Notes under the pieces: generated by a model
The model's input: only the letters and a program-made list of their open reading frames with translations
What the model was told of the DNA's origin: nothing
The model's database searches: none
Position numbers and translations under genes: made by a program
Source of the DNA: Fragum whitleyi
Lineage: Eukaryota; Mollusca; Bivalvia; Cardiida; Cardiidae
DNA length: 64,000 nucleotides
Reading direction: 5' to 3'
Assembly (NCBI GenBank): GCA_948146395.1
Contig: OX411558.1
Coordinates: 51,903,622-51,967,621 of the forward strand
Part shown: piece by piece, positions 1-10,756 of the stretch
How the letters are laid out: the number at the start of each line of letters is the position of its first letter
How positions within the stretch are numbered: position 1 is the stretch's first letter

Positions 1-720
1 ATGGGCGGAGGTCATTTCTCTATATGTTATATAGTGGAAACTTTGAAAATTAATTTCTCAGAATGTAATAGATGGATATCAACAAAATTTCACTTGAATG
101 TTCCTTGAGTGACCCTTTATCAGTCTACCAAAAATTATTGTGATCAGATGAAAAATGTGTATTTTATGGGCGGAGGTCATTTCTCTATATGTTATATAGT
201 GGAAACTTTTAAAATCATTTTCTCAGAACCTAATCAATGGATAACAACCAAAATTTATTTGAATGTTTCTTTAATGATCCTTTACAAGTCTGTAAATCTA
301 TATTGTTATCAGATGAAAAATAAGTGTTTTATGGGCGGAGGTCATTTCTCTATATGTTACATAGTGAAAACTTTGAAAATCATTTTCTCAGAATCTAACT
401 TATGGATATCTACCGAATTTCACTGGAATGATTCTTTAGTGATACTTTATCAGTCTGCAAAAAAATATTGTGATCAGATGCAAAATATGTGTTTTAATGT
501 CAGAGGTCATTTCTTTTGATATGTTGTATGGTCTAACGAATACCCAAAATTGGGTAAAACAAATTTTTTTCAAAGTTCAAACAGATGGATTTCAACCAAA
601 TATCATAGGAATTTTATTTCTGTGAAGTTGTATCAGGCTGCAAAAATATTTGATTAGATGAACAGCATGCTCTATATTGGCAGAGGACATTTCAACATAT
701 AAAGAGAATATTTGACCACC
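1..720 (+). repeat. Satellite core of a family I element, cut by window edge
   Basis: About four and a half units of a roughly 165-bp tandem repeat. The marker gggcggaggtcatttctc starts near 3, 168 and 333, and decayed forms follow near 500 and 679. The same unit recurs at 45.2-45.6 kb and 49.0-49.5 kb, where complete copies show it is the core of a mobile element. The 136-residue frame open across it at 109-519 is translated satellite, not a gene. Confidence 0.85.
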
Positions 721-1484
721 CTTTTGGTATCACCTAAATGATGATTTTTTTTGGACTCGTTAAATTTAATGGGTGTAAAGATTGTAGGTTAGATGGAACA
801 TAAGCTTTGTTAGAATCCAAATGTGTAGAAACATTAGGTGAAATAGGGAGCCTGATATACCCCCCCTAAGAATTGGTCTGTTTAATTGAATGAAGGGTGA
901 CTCAGCACAAAGAGGTCAGAGTGGGGAAGAAAAAGCTCAGTTGACTGCACTCTAAGGCATTGGGATGAATAAAAATATTGGATTTAATATTTTACTTCTT
1001 ATTATCATTAGATAGAATTTTGTTTTGGTGACAAACAATTATTGTGAAGTAACACCCTTATATTGGTGTTTAATGAAAAGCTGAAAGATCTACAATCAAA
1101 ATTTTTTGGACAAAATACCAGTATATTATGCAGTAACATTCTGTAAGTATTGAAATTTTCATTTTTGGATTTCAAACAAATTTCACTGGAATGATCCTTT
1201 TTTTAACAGCCTTATCATCCTCTAATAATCATTATCAGGGTATTCAGGCCTGTGGAGCGAATCAGGCGCTCAAGCGCCTCTAGTTGCTGTTTACGTCGTA
1301 TTGCTGTTGTGTGCGAAGTTGTGACAGACATTATAGACTAAGATCAGCCATATCGGGTCTGTATGTCTCTCTGTCTCGTTTTAGATTGATACATAGTAAT
1401 TCCAGCAAGCTACGCCTTATTCGCTGGAAATAGTCCAACTACTCAAATTCTTGTCACAAAGCCGCCAATCTTTCTTGATAATGT
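721..1484. other. Gene-free AT-rich stretch with family I right end
   Basis: No coding potential is seen. At 1247-1290 the sequence around gcctgtggagcgaatcagg, with a small palindrome and ending ctagttg, matches the right end of the family I elements at 45.7 and 49.6 kb. The element that starts before the window therefore probably ends near 1290, with decayed sequence between. A fragment of a hairpin family (tagactaagatcag) lies near 1334. Confidence 0.5.
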
Positions 1485-1600
1485 TACTGGGCGGCCCGGT
1501 ACTAATCTACTAATCCTGAGGTCCGTGGTTCGAATGCCGAACGCGGCAGGAATTTTAAGGAATACTTGCCCTCCCCCGCCCAACTAGAAGTGAACTGACA
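1485..1600 (+). repeat. tRNA-like B-box segment, possible old SINE head
   Basis: The segment gtccgtggttcgaatgcc resembles a tRNA T-arm/B box and is followed by a GC-rich tail. No convincing acceptor or anticodon stem can be drawn, so this is a possible decayed SINE or tRNA relic, not a tRNA gene. Confidence 0.3.
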
Positions 1601-3120
1601 AGAAACCAATATGTAGCTTTGCGTGTATCGTTGCTTTACACTGGACACGTTTAAGAACCAAGGCGGTCTATTCGTAGAGACATAGGGGCGTATGAACCCG
1701 AATCTCCTTGTATCCGCTTCTTTCTCTCTCATGGTCCATGCTGTATATTCTTAGAGAACGGAGGGACCTAAATCCTACAATTTCACACACGCGTGATAAC
1801 GCTACTACAATCTTTTCTCTGAAAGCCTCTTCATCAGTTTATCAAAGAGTGCTACCCTACACAATGATTGGTTCGGTATTTCTGTAAACGGGGTTCGCGC
1901 ATGCAAATTCCTACAGTATTTTTTCGATGCAGATTGGTTCGAGCCTGAGACTTTCAAATTACAAGTCAAGACTCTCAAAACTATCTGCTATAAATCCCTA
2001 CATAGGACCCTTGTTTCAATCAGCTTGAGAAAAGAGTTGAAGGCTGTTTTAAACAATTCTTCAATTCTTTTCTAAAATTGATCTCTAAAGATAATATATT
2101 TATCCATCACCAGGTGCAGCTATCAAAGGAATATTTCAATATTTGCACAAAAACATGAGGATAGCTAAAACAAAATAGTCTACCTTTAAGATTCCGAAAC
2201 ATTAAGGGAAAACCGTTACGAGCTTTACTGTTGAATATTTTGAACCTTTTTTCTGTTGACGCCTTTCAAAAATCCAGGGGGGGGGGGGGGTCGTTTCCTA
2301 CTAAATCCAAATTGTGTTTGAATTTCCCCGTTACAAGGAAATAAAACCGCCTCAGAGGGGAGTTCGTATGACCCTCCGAACCCCATCTGGATCGGATTTG
2401 ATAAGTGTCAAAATCTGGTCAATAAAGTCTCCTATGCTAGTTCAGGGTTTTCATTGAAAGAGACATTATAGCCTTTACTATGACCATGGCCAGCATATTG
2501 ATAAATCAGTATATCCATTTACATACATGCATAGTATAAACTATATTGCATACAGTAATAAGCACTAATTTGACTTTTTGAATCTCACAAAGCCAACTAA
2601 AATGTTCAATTAACTATAGTCCAACCAGGGTATTCGAAAACGCGGGAAAATGTGGAATAGCCATGAGAACTGAAATTTAATAAGCGTGAGATAACGGTTC
2701 TAAATTACACCTATACACTGATAGATTAAAGAAACTCATTACAAAATCAACTTATTCTCCCTATCGATATTCAATGCTTTTTCTCTTATCAATTTTGGTT
2801 TCTTCATGATGAAATCGGTTTCTAAAGCATATTAGTTTTACGCTATGACACATGACGTTTACAGATGTAATTTAAAGGATGGTAATAATACCGTTAGTTT
2901 TGCGTTTCTTTGATCTTTCAGTATAGTTAGAGACCGTGACAGCAAAAAATCCGTTGGTCCAAATTTTTCTATATTAAGTCGCCGAAAGTCTGTTTTTAAA
3001 CATTCGCATAGCATGGTTTATAGTTCCGCAAGAAAGAGTGAGGTCCGCGAAACCGTTATCTCCTATCATTTTCAATGTAAAATTGATCTTTGATCACTCA
3101 CTTGCAATTGCAGGTCTATA
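1601..3120. other. Gene-free intergenic sequence
   Basis: No exon-like reading frames with good splice sites were seen. It contains a 14-G run at 2277-2290 and, near 2030-2090, a decayed copy of a hairpin (cttcaattcttttct) that recurs at 24.0 and 38.1 kb. Confidence 0.5.
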
Positions 3121-3124
3121 CCTA

Positions 3125-3265
3125 TAGTATCGACCACCTGGTTTTTGCAATTAACCACTATCGACCGGTATTGACCAGTATTGACCACTTTGAGGAGTAT
3201 TGACCAGGGCGGTTTTAACTGGTTAAAACCGTCTGGTTAAAACCGCCCGGTCAATACTTGCCAAC
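3125..3265. repeat. Short direct and inverted repeats around tattgacca
   Basis: Several copies of ctattgaccag-like words are followed by a palindrome built from ggttttaac and gttaaaacc. It is flanked by a quarter-copy of a hairpin family (gatctttgatcactcactt) also seen at 11.0 and 55.7 kb. No gene is seen. Confidence 0.6.
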
Positions 3266-3822
3266 GCAACTGACGTTAGAGCAGCTAGGTTACACCCTTT
3301 TCCCGTCGGTGCTTTGCACCTCTGGAGATGCATTTACATTGAAAACCCTGTAATTTTAGTAGGATACTGCCCTCTCAGTGGAAACAGACCGTCACAGAAA
3401 TACTCGAAATCCTTTCACAAAAGCTTCATTCTTTCAATGGCGTATATTTCTTTCCTTAAAAAATAAAAGCACATGCTTCAATAGAATATCATTGATAAAA
3501 ATGATAACAGCGTAACTTATACGAGCTGTAGTTTTGATATTTATATCATTCACCAGCGTTGAAATGATTTAATATTTTCTACGCGACACTCTCTAGACTG
3601 CTAAATCCGTCCCATCTACGCTACCCTCCAATACTTCAATATCGATAGATTGGGACAGGCTTGCTAGTCAACACTCTCTTCTTCTGCCCGGGGAAACAAG
3701 TGGTTGGTACCATGGATGGGGGGGCAATTTCCGTTTGACCTCCACTCTTTCCTCTCTCTCTCTCTCTTATCTCTCTCTTATCAAGTTCTTCTATGTGTGT
3801 ATATCTTTCAAAATCCAGCCAT

Positions 3823-3944
3823 GCGTTCAGGATGACAAAACGGAGCAAACTGTTTGCCAATTATACCCCGCTTTGCACGCAAATGCACGTGCAAACCGGG
3901 GTATAATTGGCGAACAGTTTGCACTGTTTTGTTATCCTGAACGC
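3823..3944. mobile_element. Foldback MITE, hairpin family H1 (copy a)
   Basis: Near-perfect arms of about 55 bp start with gcgttcaggat and end with atcctgaacgc. The centre is a GC-rich core around ccgctttgcacg and gcacgtgcaaa. Four relatives lie at 5.9, 11.4, 12.4 and 58.6 kb. It has no coding content. Confidence 0.85.
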
Positions 3945-3980
3945 AGGGTTGGTTACCTCCATGAATAACTAACAGTTAAA

Positions 3981-4394
3981 AACATCGTAAAATTGACACT
4001 CAATCCGATCAAAACCATTCTAAATCGCTCACCTAGCGTTCCATTCATTCATTCATTCCAAACGCTCACTCAAATCGATCAAAATCATTCCAAAATCTTC
4101 ATAAAACATTTCGAAATCTGCCAAGACGATAAACATTTAATTCAAATCGATCAAATTATTCTACGAATTTATTGTATGTATGTGGATTTTAAATTGTCTG
4201 ATTGGTCAATGAAGATACACAAACAGAACATTACGTACATTGCATTAAAGGGGGATAATAAATATCGCTAATTGTGTTCATCCTGAACAAAATTGGCCCT
4301 ATGGATTACCTCCCTTTAAATTCATTCAAAACTCGCTCCACACACTCATTCAATTTCATTCCAAAAATATGCGCCTTGTCAATTTCACGATGTT
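3981..4394. mobile_element. MITE family M1 (copy a)
   Basis: Ends are aacatcgtaaaattgac and, in reverse complement, aacatcgtgaaattgac, giving terminal inverted repeats of about 17 bp. The interior is rich in cattcattc and cgctc words in inverted arrangement. Similar copies are at 19964-20385, 27030-27395 and about 58009-58338. Open frames inside it are repeat translations. Confidence 0.75.
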
Positions 4395-4631
4395 CTTATC
4401 TGTATTCGATTTTGTTTAACAGTCCCGCCAGGAGCAACATCTCAGTAGCTCGAACTAGAAGAAGTATTATCGTTCATTAACTGATGTTGAAATTTGATAA
4501 AAGGGCTGTTCTATTGGAGAAAAACTACCAACTTTCACCTCAAACTTTTTGTTAAGACCGCTTGCACTGAGCGAGGCTTTGTTGTAATCATGATAAGTCA
4601 GTGAGCGTGTGTTGGTGCGTTAGTCCGTATG

Positions 4632-4994
4632 CAGTGGCGAATCTAGTGGGGGGGGGGGAGGGTGTCGAACGACCCCCCTCTGAGGCTCAAGTAATTAATC
4701 ATCTTGTATATTTCAATTGAATTGCTGTTCACGAAATATTCCTGTTGGAAAAAGCCCTTTGGAAGACAATATAGACTAAGATCAGTCTGCACAGGTGTGC
4801 AGTCTGATCTTAACATATACTGTCTGCCTCACTCGATATTTGTGATAAAATCCTGAGGAAGTATTGTTGAATTGTAAAAAATAGGAAATTTGTTTGAAAA
4901 TAGTTAAATTCAGCAGGACATGATTTTAAAATTGTGCAAGACTAGACAAACAAACCCCTTTGATGTATGTACGAAAATCATGGATCCGCCACTG
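4632..4994. mobile_element. hAT-like non-autonomous element
   Basis: It begins cagtggcgaatctagtgg and ends atggatccgccactg, so the termini are inverted forms of CAGTGGCGGATCCA, the CAG-start style typical of hAT-derived elements. The flanking 8-mers do not match well. A poly-G run follows the left end, and a hairpin (gatcagtctgcaca, with its inverse) lies at 4768-4822. No transposase frame is present. Confidence 0.6.
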
Positions 4995-5170
4995 GTCTGT
5001 CTGAAATATTACAGACCATAACTTCTACGTTTATGGACGAATTTTAAAATAACTTGGTACATTTAGTCTCCACCATAAGTATAGATGAATTTTCTAAACT
5101 GAGCTCAGAAATCTTTATATGAATATAGAATTTACGGCTCACCGCACAAAATCTTCCTATATACGTGCAA

Positions 5171-5203
5171 ATTATTATTATTATTATTATGATTATTATT
5201 ATG

Positions 5204-5241
<38 letters not shown>
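5171..5241. repeat. TTA/ATT trinucleotide microsatellite
   Basis: About 70 bp of TTA repeats with two GATTA interruptions. The poly-Tyr and poly-Ile frames here are translations of the repeat. Confidence 0.95.
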
Positions 5242-5242
<1 letters not shown>

Positions 5243-5889
5243 GCTCTAATGTCAAGGTCACATCTCAAAGTCAAACGTTATTTTGTTGGCTCGACAGTTT
5301 TCCTGTGATATCTAGTTTTATAAATGTGCGACGTTTCTCTTGTCGTTCAGTATATTATGATTCTAATTCGTTAAAATGCACCCATTATAAAATCAGTTTA
5401 AATGTAACATTTAGGAATATGCGCGTTTTCCCGATATTTAAAATTGCTTTTAAGTACGATAAATCCCACGTTTCAATAGGGCAAATCCAACACGCGTATT
5501 TCTTCTAACTCTACTTTCATTTTCGATTTGCCAAATTGTGTCACCTTGCTAGTATTAACCTAATTTGACATAAAGAGAACACGTGACCTCTGTAATACGA
5601 GCTTTTACACCCGTCAATCTATATAAGGATAAGATCTTGTTTACCATTTTTGAAAAACTGAACTAATAATTTTAGTAGAAAAATGCACACTAGGCTACTT
5701 GGAAAGTACATTGTTATAAGTGGCCGAATCAAAAAGGAATTTACGCTGGGTTTAATTTGCTTTGAGTGCCGGTTTTGATAGCTTATCAGTAAGTGAAAAT
5801 AAAGTTTGCGTTCTTAACGGGATTGTTTAAGGGCTAACAGTTTAGGTAAATATTTCTATCGAATACGTGTTGCGTCTTTAACATTTTTT
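5242..5889. other. Gene-free intergenic sequence
   Basis: A frame of modest length runs out of the TTA microsatellite on the plus strand, but it has no recognisable motif or splice context. Nothing else is supported. Confidence 0.4.
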
Positions 5890-6004
5890 GTCCTGAATTA
5901 AAGACGAAAACGTTTGAGAAATGTTACCACGCTTCGCACGCGAGTGCGCGTGCAAAGCGGGGTAAGATGTCTAAACGTTCGCAAATGTTTCGTATTCTGA
6001 ACGT
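5890..6004. mobile_element. Foldback MITE, hairpin family H1 (copy c)
   Basis: Inner arms cgtttgagaaat and its inverse flank the GC-rich core gcttcgcacg / gcgtgcaaagcgggg, as in the copy at 3.8 kb. The outer arms (tcctgaa, ttctgaacg) are decayed. Confidence 0.7.
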
Positions 6005-6184
6005 ACAACAGATTTGGGCTACACTGGCCGAAAGCCATGCAAGCTACTGTTGTGGCGTTGTGTCCGTCATGTATATTTGCTGCAAACATACTTGTTTGGT
6101 GCAACAGAGTGCAACAGAATGTAATGTATTGTATTATATTGTATTGTACTAACGCGTCCGTGCTTGCTGCAATTATGTTACCCC

Positions 6185-6236
6185 ATCTCTTTCTCTCTTT
6201 GTCTCACTCTCTCTTTGTTTCTCTCTCTCTTTGTCT

Positions 6237-6293
<57 letters not shown>

Positions 6294-6430
6294 TCTCTCT
6301 TTTTTGTCTCTCGCTCTTTTTGTCTCTCTCTCTTTGTCTCTCTCTCTCTTTTTGTCTCTCTCTCTTTGTCTCTCTCCCTCTCTCTCTTTTTGTCTCTCTC
6401 TCTTTGTCTCTCTCCCTCTCTCTCTCTTTT

Positions 6431-6474
<44 letters not shown>

Positions 6475-6554
6475 TCTCTTTTTCTCTCTCTCTCCCTCTC
6501 TCTTTCTGTCTCTCTCTCTTTTTGTCTCTCTCTTTTTGTCACTCTCCCTCTTTG

Positions 6555-6650
<96 letters not shown>

Positions 6651-6775
6651 TCCCTCTCTCTCTCTTTTTTGTATCTCTGTCCCTTTCACTCTCATTCTCT
6701 CTCTCTCACTCAAAATCTCTCTTCTTCTCACTCTCTCTCACTCACTCACACACACACTCTCACTCTCTTTCTTTC

Positions 6776-6825
<50 letters not shown>

Positions 6826-6839
6826 TCTCTGTCTCTGTC
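6185..6839. repeat. Long TC (polypyrimidine) microsatellite
   Basis: About 650 bp of TC repeats with regular ttttgtctctc, cctctctc and cactctc interruptions. The long Leu/Ser-rich plus frames and Arg/Glu-rich minus frame are translated microsatellite. Confidence 0.97.
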
Positions 6840-6893
6840 TATTCTATTCTATTCTATTCTATTTTATTCTTTTCTTTTCTATTCTATTCTATC
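6840..6893. repeat. ATTCT-type pentanucleotide repeat
   Basis: Roughly ten tattc units with ttttc variants directly abut the TC tract, extending the polypyrimidine-rich strand. Confidence 0.9.
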
Positions 6894-7369
6894 TTTTATG
6901 TCGATGGTGAGTCTTTGGTACTAGACTATCTAAAGATAGCTTTGGACTTGTCAGGCGATAAGGGACCATCTGGGAACATTCCTATCAAAATCAAAGAATG
7001 ACGTGTCAATGTGAGGTCACATGTCAAAGGTTTTTCTACCAGGAAGGTAGAATCATTATTCTAAAATCAGAATATCAGCCAAGTTCGAAAAGTTTGAAAC
7101 CCTAGACGGCCTGCTCATTCCGCTTAAACTGATAAGGGTCGATACATTACGCGCTATACCTATACGCAAAAGATCCGCGATTTGATGGGTGGGTTACGCA
7201 TTTTAATTTTGCGGATCCAGAATTTCTGTATATGGGGTTCAAACATACATATTCTAGGTTTTAAAGGACGCATGTTTTGCGAGAATCAGGAATCGGGTCT
7301 CTCAAAAATTATCTGATGTAATTCCCTAGGATCACCTGGAGAACAACTAATGAAATAGAATAATCGTCT
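6894..7369. other. Gene-free intergenic sequence
   Basis: No supported feature. The segment gggaccatctggg near 6962 is also seen at 10410 in another repeat. Confidence 0.4.
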
Positions 7370-7745
7370 GTTTGAGTGTAAGATCGATTTATATTCATTA
7401 ATTGAACAACAAAAGCCATATTTTCACAAGTGAAAATAAAGCTTTTGTTGTTCACGAAATGAAATATTAATCGATCTTACTCGAAAAAGAAACGTTTATT
7501 CTATTTCTTAATTGCAAAAATGAGACAAATGTGAAATTTCTAGGACATATTTTCGTAAAACGCGTCTTTTTTTCGCGTGATTGCTATGCAACGTTCATTG
7601 TGACGTCATTTATTGGGCTCCGCCCAGATGACATCAAATAGGATGAAATGTACAAAAGCAGGGTATAAGTTTTTGATAATTTCGCTGCTTTTGCGGTGAG
7701 ATAATCAAGTGATTATCTACCGTTATTTCCCGATAAACAACCGAG
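7370..7745 (+). mobile_element. Foldback element H2 (copy a)
   Basis: It opens with gtgtaagatcgatttat. A hairpin follows whose arms contain acaacaaaagc and gcttttgttgttcacg, and then a tail with gcgtgattgctatgcaacg and gtgattatctaccg. The same architecture is at 56304-56725, in reverse at about 22610-23190, and decayed at 35060-35400. No coding capacity. Confidence 0.75.
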
Positions 7746-7762
7746 AAGCATACAAGAAAATA

Positions 7763-7850
7763 CAATAAACCTTATATTAAGCGACCACCTACGGAACCAT
7801 CAAATAGAGGTCGTTAAAGAGAGCGGTCACTTAGAACACGTTTTGTTTAC
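7763..7850. repeat. Fragment of the TA-flanked element T1
   Basis: ttaagcgaccacctacgg and the following agcggtcactta match the left end of the T1 copies at 37.7 and 60.4 kb. Only the end is kept. Confidence 0.55.
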
Positions 7851-7919
7851 ATATAAGAAAACATAATTGCAATTGAATATGTATGTACTGAGTGCGAAAC
7901 TTTCAATGATCCTTTGTTG

Positions 7920-8719
7920 TTAAAACTCAATAGAATCGTCATAGTGACGAAAAAATGTCTTTAAGGCCCCATTTCCCGTGATATGGCATGGATCCTTCCT
8001 ATTTTCAATAGGTTTCATCCTTGTGAATTGGCCAACATTCTGACCAAGTTTCATGAAGACTGGACCACATTTGTGGACTCTTAGAGTATAAACAAGAAAA
8101 TTTTCATTAATGTCCCTTTTCCCGTGATATGGCATGGATCCTTCCAATTTTCAATATAGTTCATCTTTGTGACCTGGCCAACATTCTGACCAAGTTTCAT
8201 GAAAATTGGGCTATATTTGTGGCCTCTAGAAAGTGAACAAGAAAATTGTCATTAAGGTCCCTTTTCCCGTGATATTGCATGGATCCTTCCCAATTTCAAT
8301 AGGGTTCATCCTTGTGACCTGGCGAACATTCTGACTAAGTTTCATTGAGATTGGGCCATATTTGTGGCCTCTAGAGTGTAAACAAGAAAATTGTCATTAA
8401 GGCCCCTTTTCCCGTGATATGGCATGGATCTTTCACAATTTCAATAGGGGTCATCCTTGTGACCTGGCCAACATTCTGACCAAGTTTCATGAAGATTGGG
8501 CAATATTTGTGGCCTTTAGACTTTAAAAACAAGAAAATTGTTTTTAAAGCGCCTTTTGCCATGATATGGCATGGATCCTTTCCATTTTCAATAGGGTTCA
8601 TCCTTGTGACCTGACCAATATTCGAACGGAGGACGACGGACGACGCACGACGGACGACGGACGACGGACATTCAATGATCACAAAAGCTCACCTTGAGCA
8701 CGATGTGCTCAGGTAGGCT
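7920..8719 (-). mobile_element. Satellite-bearing element, family II, minus orientation
   Basis: About four and a half units of a 150-bp repeat marked by cgtgatatggcatggatcc are followed by a gacggac run. A terminal palindrome of agctcaccttgagcacg and gtgctcagg abuts taaaaa. A plus-strand relative is at 56969-57645. Minus-strand frames here translate the repeat. The layout resembles the pearl/Helitron-derived elements of bivalves; that link is inference. Confidence 0.8.
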
Positions 8720-9108
8720 AAAAATTCAGTTAATTCCAAACAGAAATTGCAAAATAATTCATAGGAACTCTTTAAAACTAGCTCCAAAACCAATAATGTG
8801 TCGGAAAAATTTCGTTATGCTTTGCGCCGCTACTTTTGTTTATACCAATGTTGCGTAGTAAATTAAAGACGTCACAAAAATAAACACGGGAATAGGATCG
8901 ATGTCTTTATTTATGCTCTATATTAATATTAGACAAAGAAGCTGATGAAGTGTATAGGCCCGGACTGGGGATATTTAAGTGAAACAAGCCGGGCGTTAAC
9001 GGCACCTGAATTTACTTATTAATCCACGTTTTCTCCCGTAAACGCCCGGGCTTTGTCCGTTAACTTATAACGACTTGAAAACGCACATTTAATGTAGAAA
9101 TGATTTTT
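8720..9108. other. Gene-free spacer between two satellite elements
   Basis: No gene is seen. A GC-rich inverted pair, aagccgggcgttaacgg and ccgtaaacgcccgggctt, at 8987-9056 forms another small foldback. Confidence 0.5.
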
Positions 9109-10319
9109 ATACGCCCGTCGAAGACGGGACGTATTATGGGATCACCCGTGGCGTCCGGCGTCCGGTTGTCCGGGCGTCCGGGCGTCCGGGTGTCCGGGCG
9201 TCCGGGCGTCCGGCGGCGTCCACTTCTTTGTCCGGAGCATAACTCTGTCACTTGAAGTCCGATTGACTTCAAACTTGGCAATTATATTCTTCTCATCATT
9301 GCGGAGTGCAGTGCACAAGAACCATAACTCTACCTGGCCTATTTTTTGAGTTATTGCCCTTTGTTGTTTTTCAGACTTGAATCTTGTCCGGAGTATATCT
9401 CTTAAAGTATTATAGCTAGGATCATGAAACTTCATGGGTGTATAGACCTCACCAAGGGGGAGTGCAGTGCACAAGAACCATAACTCTACCTGGCCTATTT
9501 TTTGAGTTATTGCCCTTTGTTGTTTTTCATACTAGAATCTTGTCCGGAGTATATCTCTTAAAGAGTAATAGCTAGGATCATGAAACTTCATGGGTGTATA
9601 GATCTCACCAAGGGGGAGTGCAGTGCACAAGAACCATAACTCTACCTGGCCTATTTTTTGAGTTATTGCCCTTTGTTGTTTTTCATACTAGAATATTGTC
9701 CGGAGTATATCTCTTAAAGTATAATAGCTAGGATCATAAAACTTCATGGGTGTATAGATCTCACCAAGGGGGAGTGCAGTGCACAAGAACCATAACTCTA
9801 CCTGGCCTATTTTTTGAGTTATTGCCCTTTGTTGTTTTTCAGAATTGAATCTTGTCCGGAGTATATCTGTAAAAGTATTATAGCTAGAATCATGAAACTT
9901 CATGGGTGTATAGATCTCACCAAGGGGAGGTGCAGTGCACAAGAACCATAACTCTACCTGGCCTATTTTTTGAGTTATTGCCCTTTGTTGTTTTTCAGAC
10001 TTGAATCTTGTCCGGAGTATATCTCTACAAGTATAATAGCTAGGATCATGAAACTGCATGGGTGTATAGATCTAACCAAGGGGTAGTGCAGTGTACAATA
10101 ACCATAATTCTACCTGGCCTATTTTTTGAGTTATTGCCCTTTGTCGTTTTTCAGACTTGAATCTTGTCCGGAGTATATCTGTAAAAGTATAATAGCTAGG
10201 ATAATGAAACTACATGGGTGCAAAAAATATTCATTCAAAATAACCTCAGTTCTATTCAAACCCCCAGTTAATACTAAGCAGTGTGACGGGCGTATCTTGT
10301 GACAATTTGGCACCTTGTT
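9109..10319 (+). mobile_element. Satellite-bearing element, family III (copy a)
   Basis: The left end has the stem acgcccgtcgaagacggg, followed by gtccgggc runs, then about seven units of a 156-bp repeat (marker gagtgcagtgcacaagaacc). The right end is gtgtgacgggcgtatcttg ... caccttgtt. A second full copy is at 51241-52419, inserted in another element, which defines both ends. The 156-bp period is a multiple of three, so the minus frames stay open; they look like translated satellite. Confidence 0.88.
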
Positions 10320-10388
10320 ATAAAGTAAAATAGATTTTTCCTTTCTTTTGATGAAATGTAAAAGGAGACAGTTTGGTAAAATATAGCT

Positions 10389-10648
10389 GTGACCCGTCAG
10401 GCGCAATAGGGACCATCTGGGTAGTGCGTGAAGTGTCGATCCTTATCAGACTGCGCGTACTGCGCATACTGATTAGGTCCGAAACTTTCCAACCATGCCC
10501 TGTTTTCTGAATCTGGAAGGATCAGTCTACCTATCCATGAAATTATGTTTGAAATGCGGCTATGCTTGAGCTGTACTAGAACCAATCTCCCTTTCAAATT
10601 TTTGTTTTACGGACTTCCTATATGATCACTTTTCGCGTGACGGGTCAC
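10389..10648. mobile_element. MITE with gtgacccgtca termini, just upstream of the receptor gene
   Basis: It begins gtgacccgtcaggcgc and ends gcgtgacgggtcac, giving imperfect inverted ends of about 15 bp. It lies about 50 bp before the splice acceptor of the first coding exon of the Ig-TIR receptor. No coding content. Confidence 0.6.
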
Positions 10649-10713
10649 TGTTTGTATTTCTCAAACTATGCGTGCTTTTTTCCCTTTTATTCCAGGGCCT
10701 TGTTGATAAAATC

Positions 10714-10756
10714 ATGGCAACTATCGAATTCCTTATTACAATTATGATTTGTCAAG
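10714..10756 (+). CDS. Ig-TIR receptor exon 1 (start, signal peptide)
   Basis: The ATG sits in an exon that appears to begin at 10696 after tattccag. It encodes 14 residues with a short hydrophobic run and is followed by the donor gtaagt. The signal peptide is weak, with a Glu at residue 5. Confidence 0.75.

Noticed and set aside
109..519. 136-residue frame at the window start
   Set aside because: Translated 165-bp family I satellite.
3993..4480. Two adjoining plus frames of 92 and 68 codons
   Set aside because: The first lies wholly inside MITE M1a and the second starts inside it; the same text recurs at 20, 27 and 58 kb without conserved reading frames.
6037..7001. Long Leu/Ser-rich plus frames and an Arg/Glu-rich minus frame
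   Set aside because: They are translations of the TC microsatellite in several frames at once.
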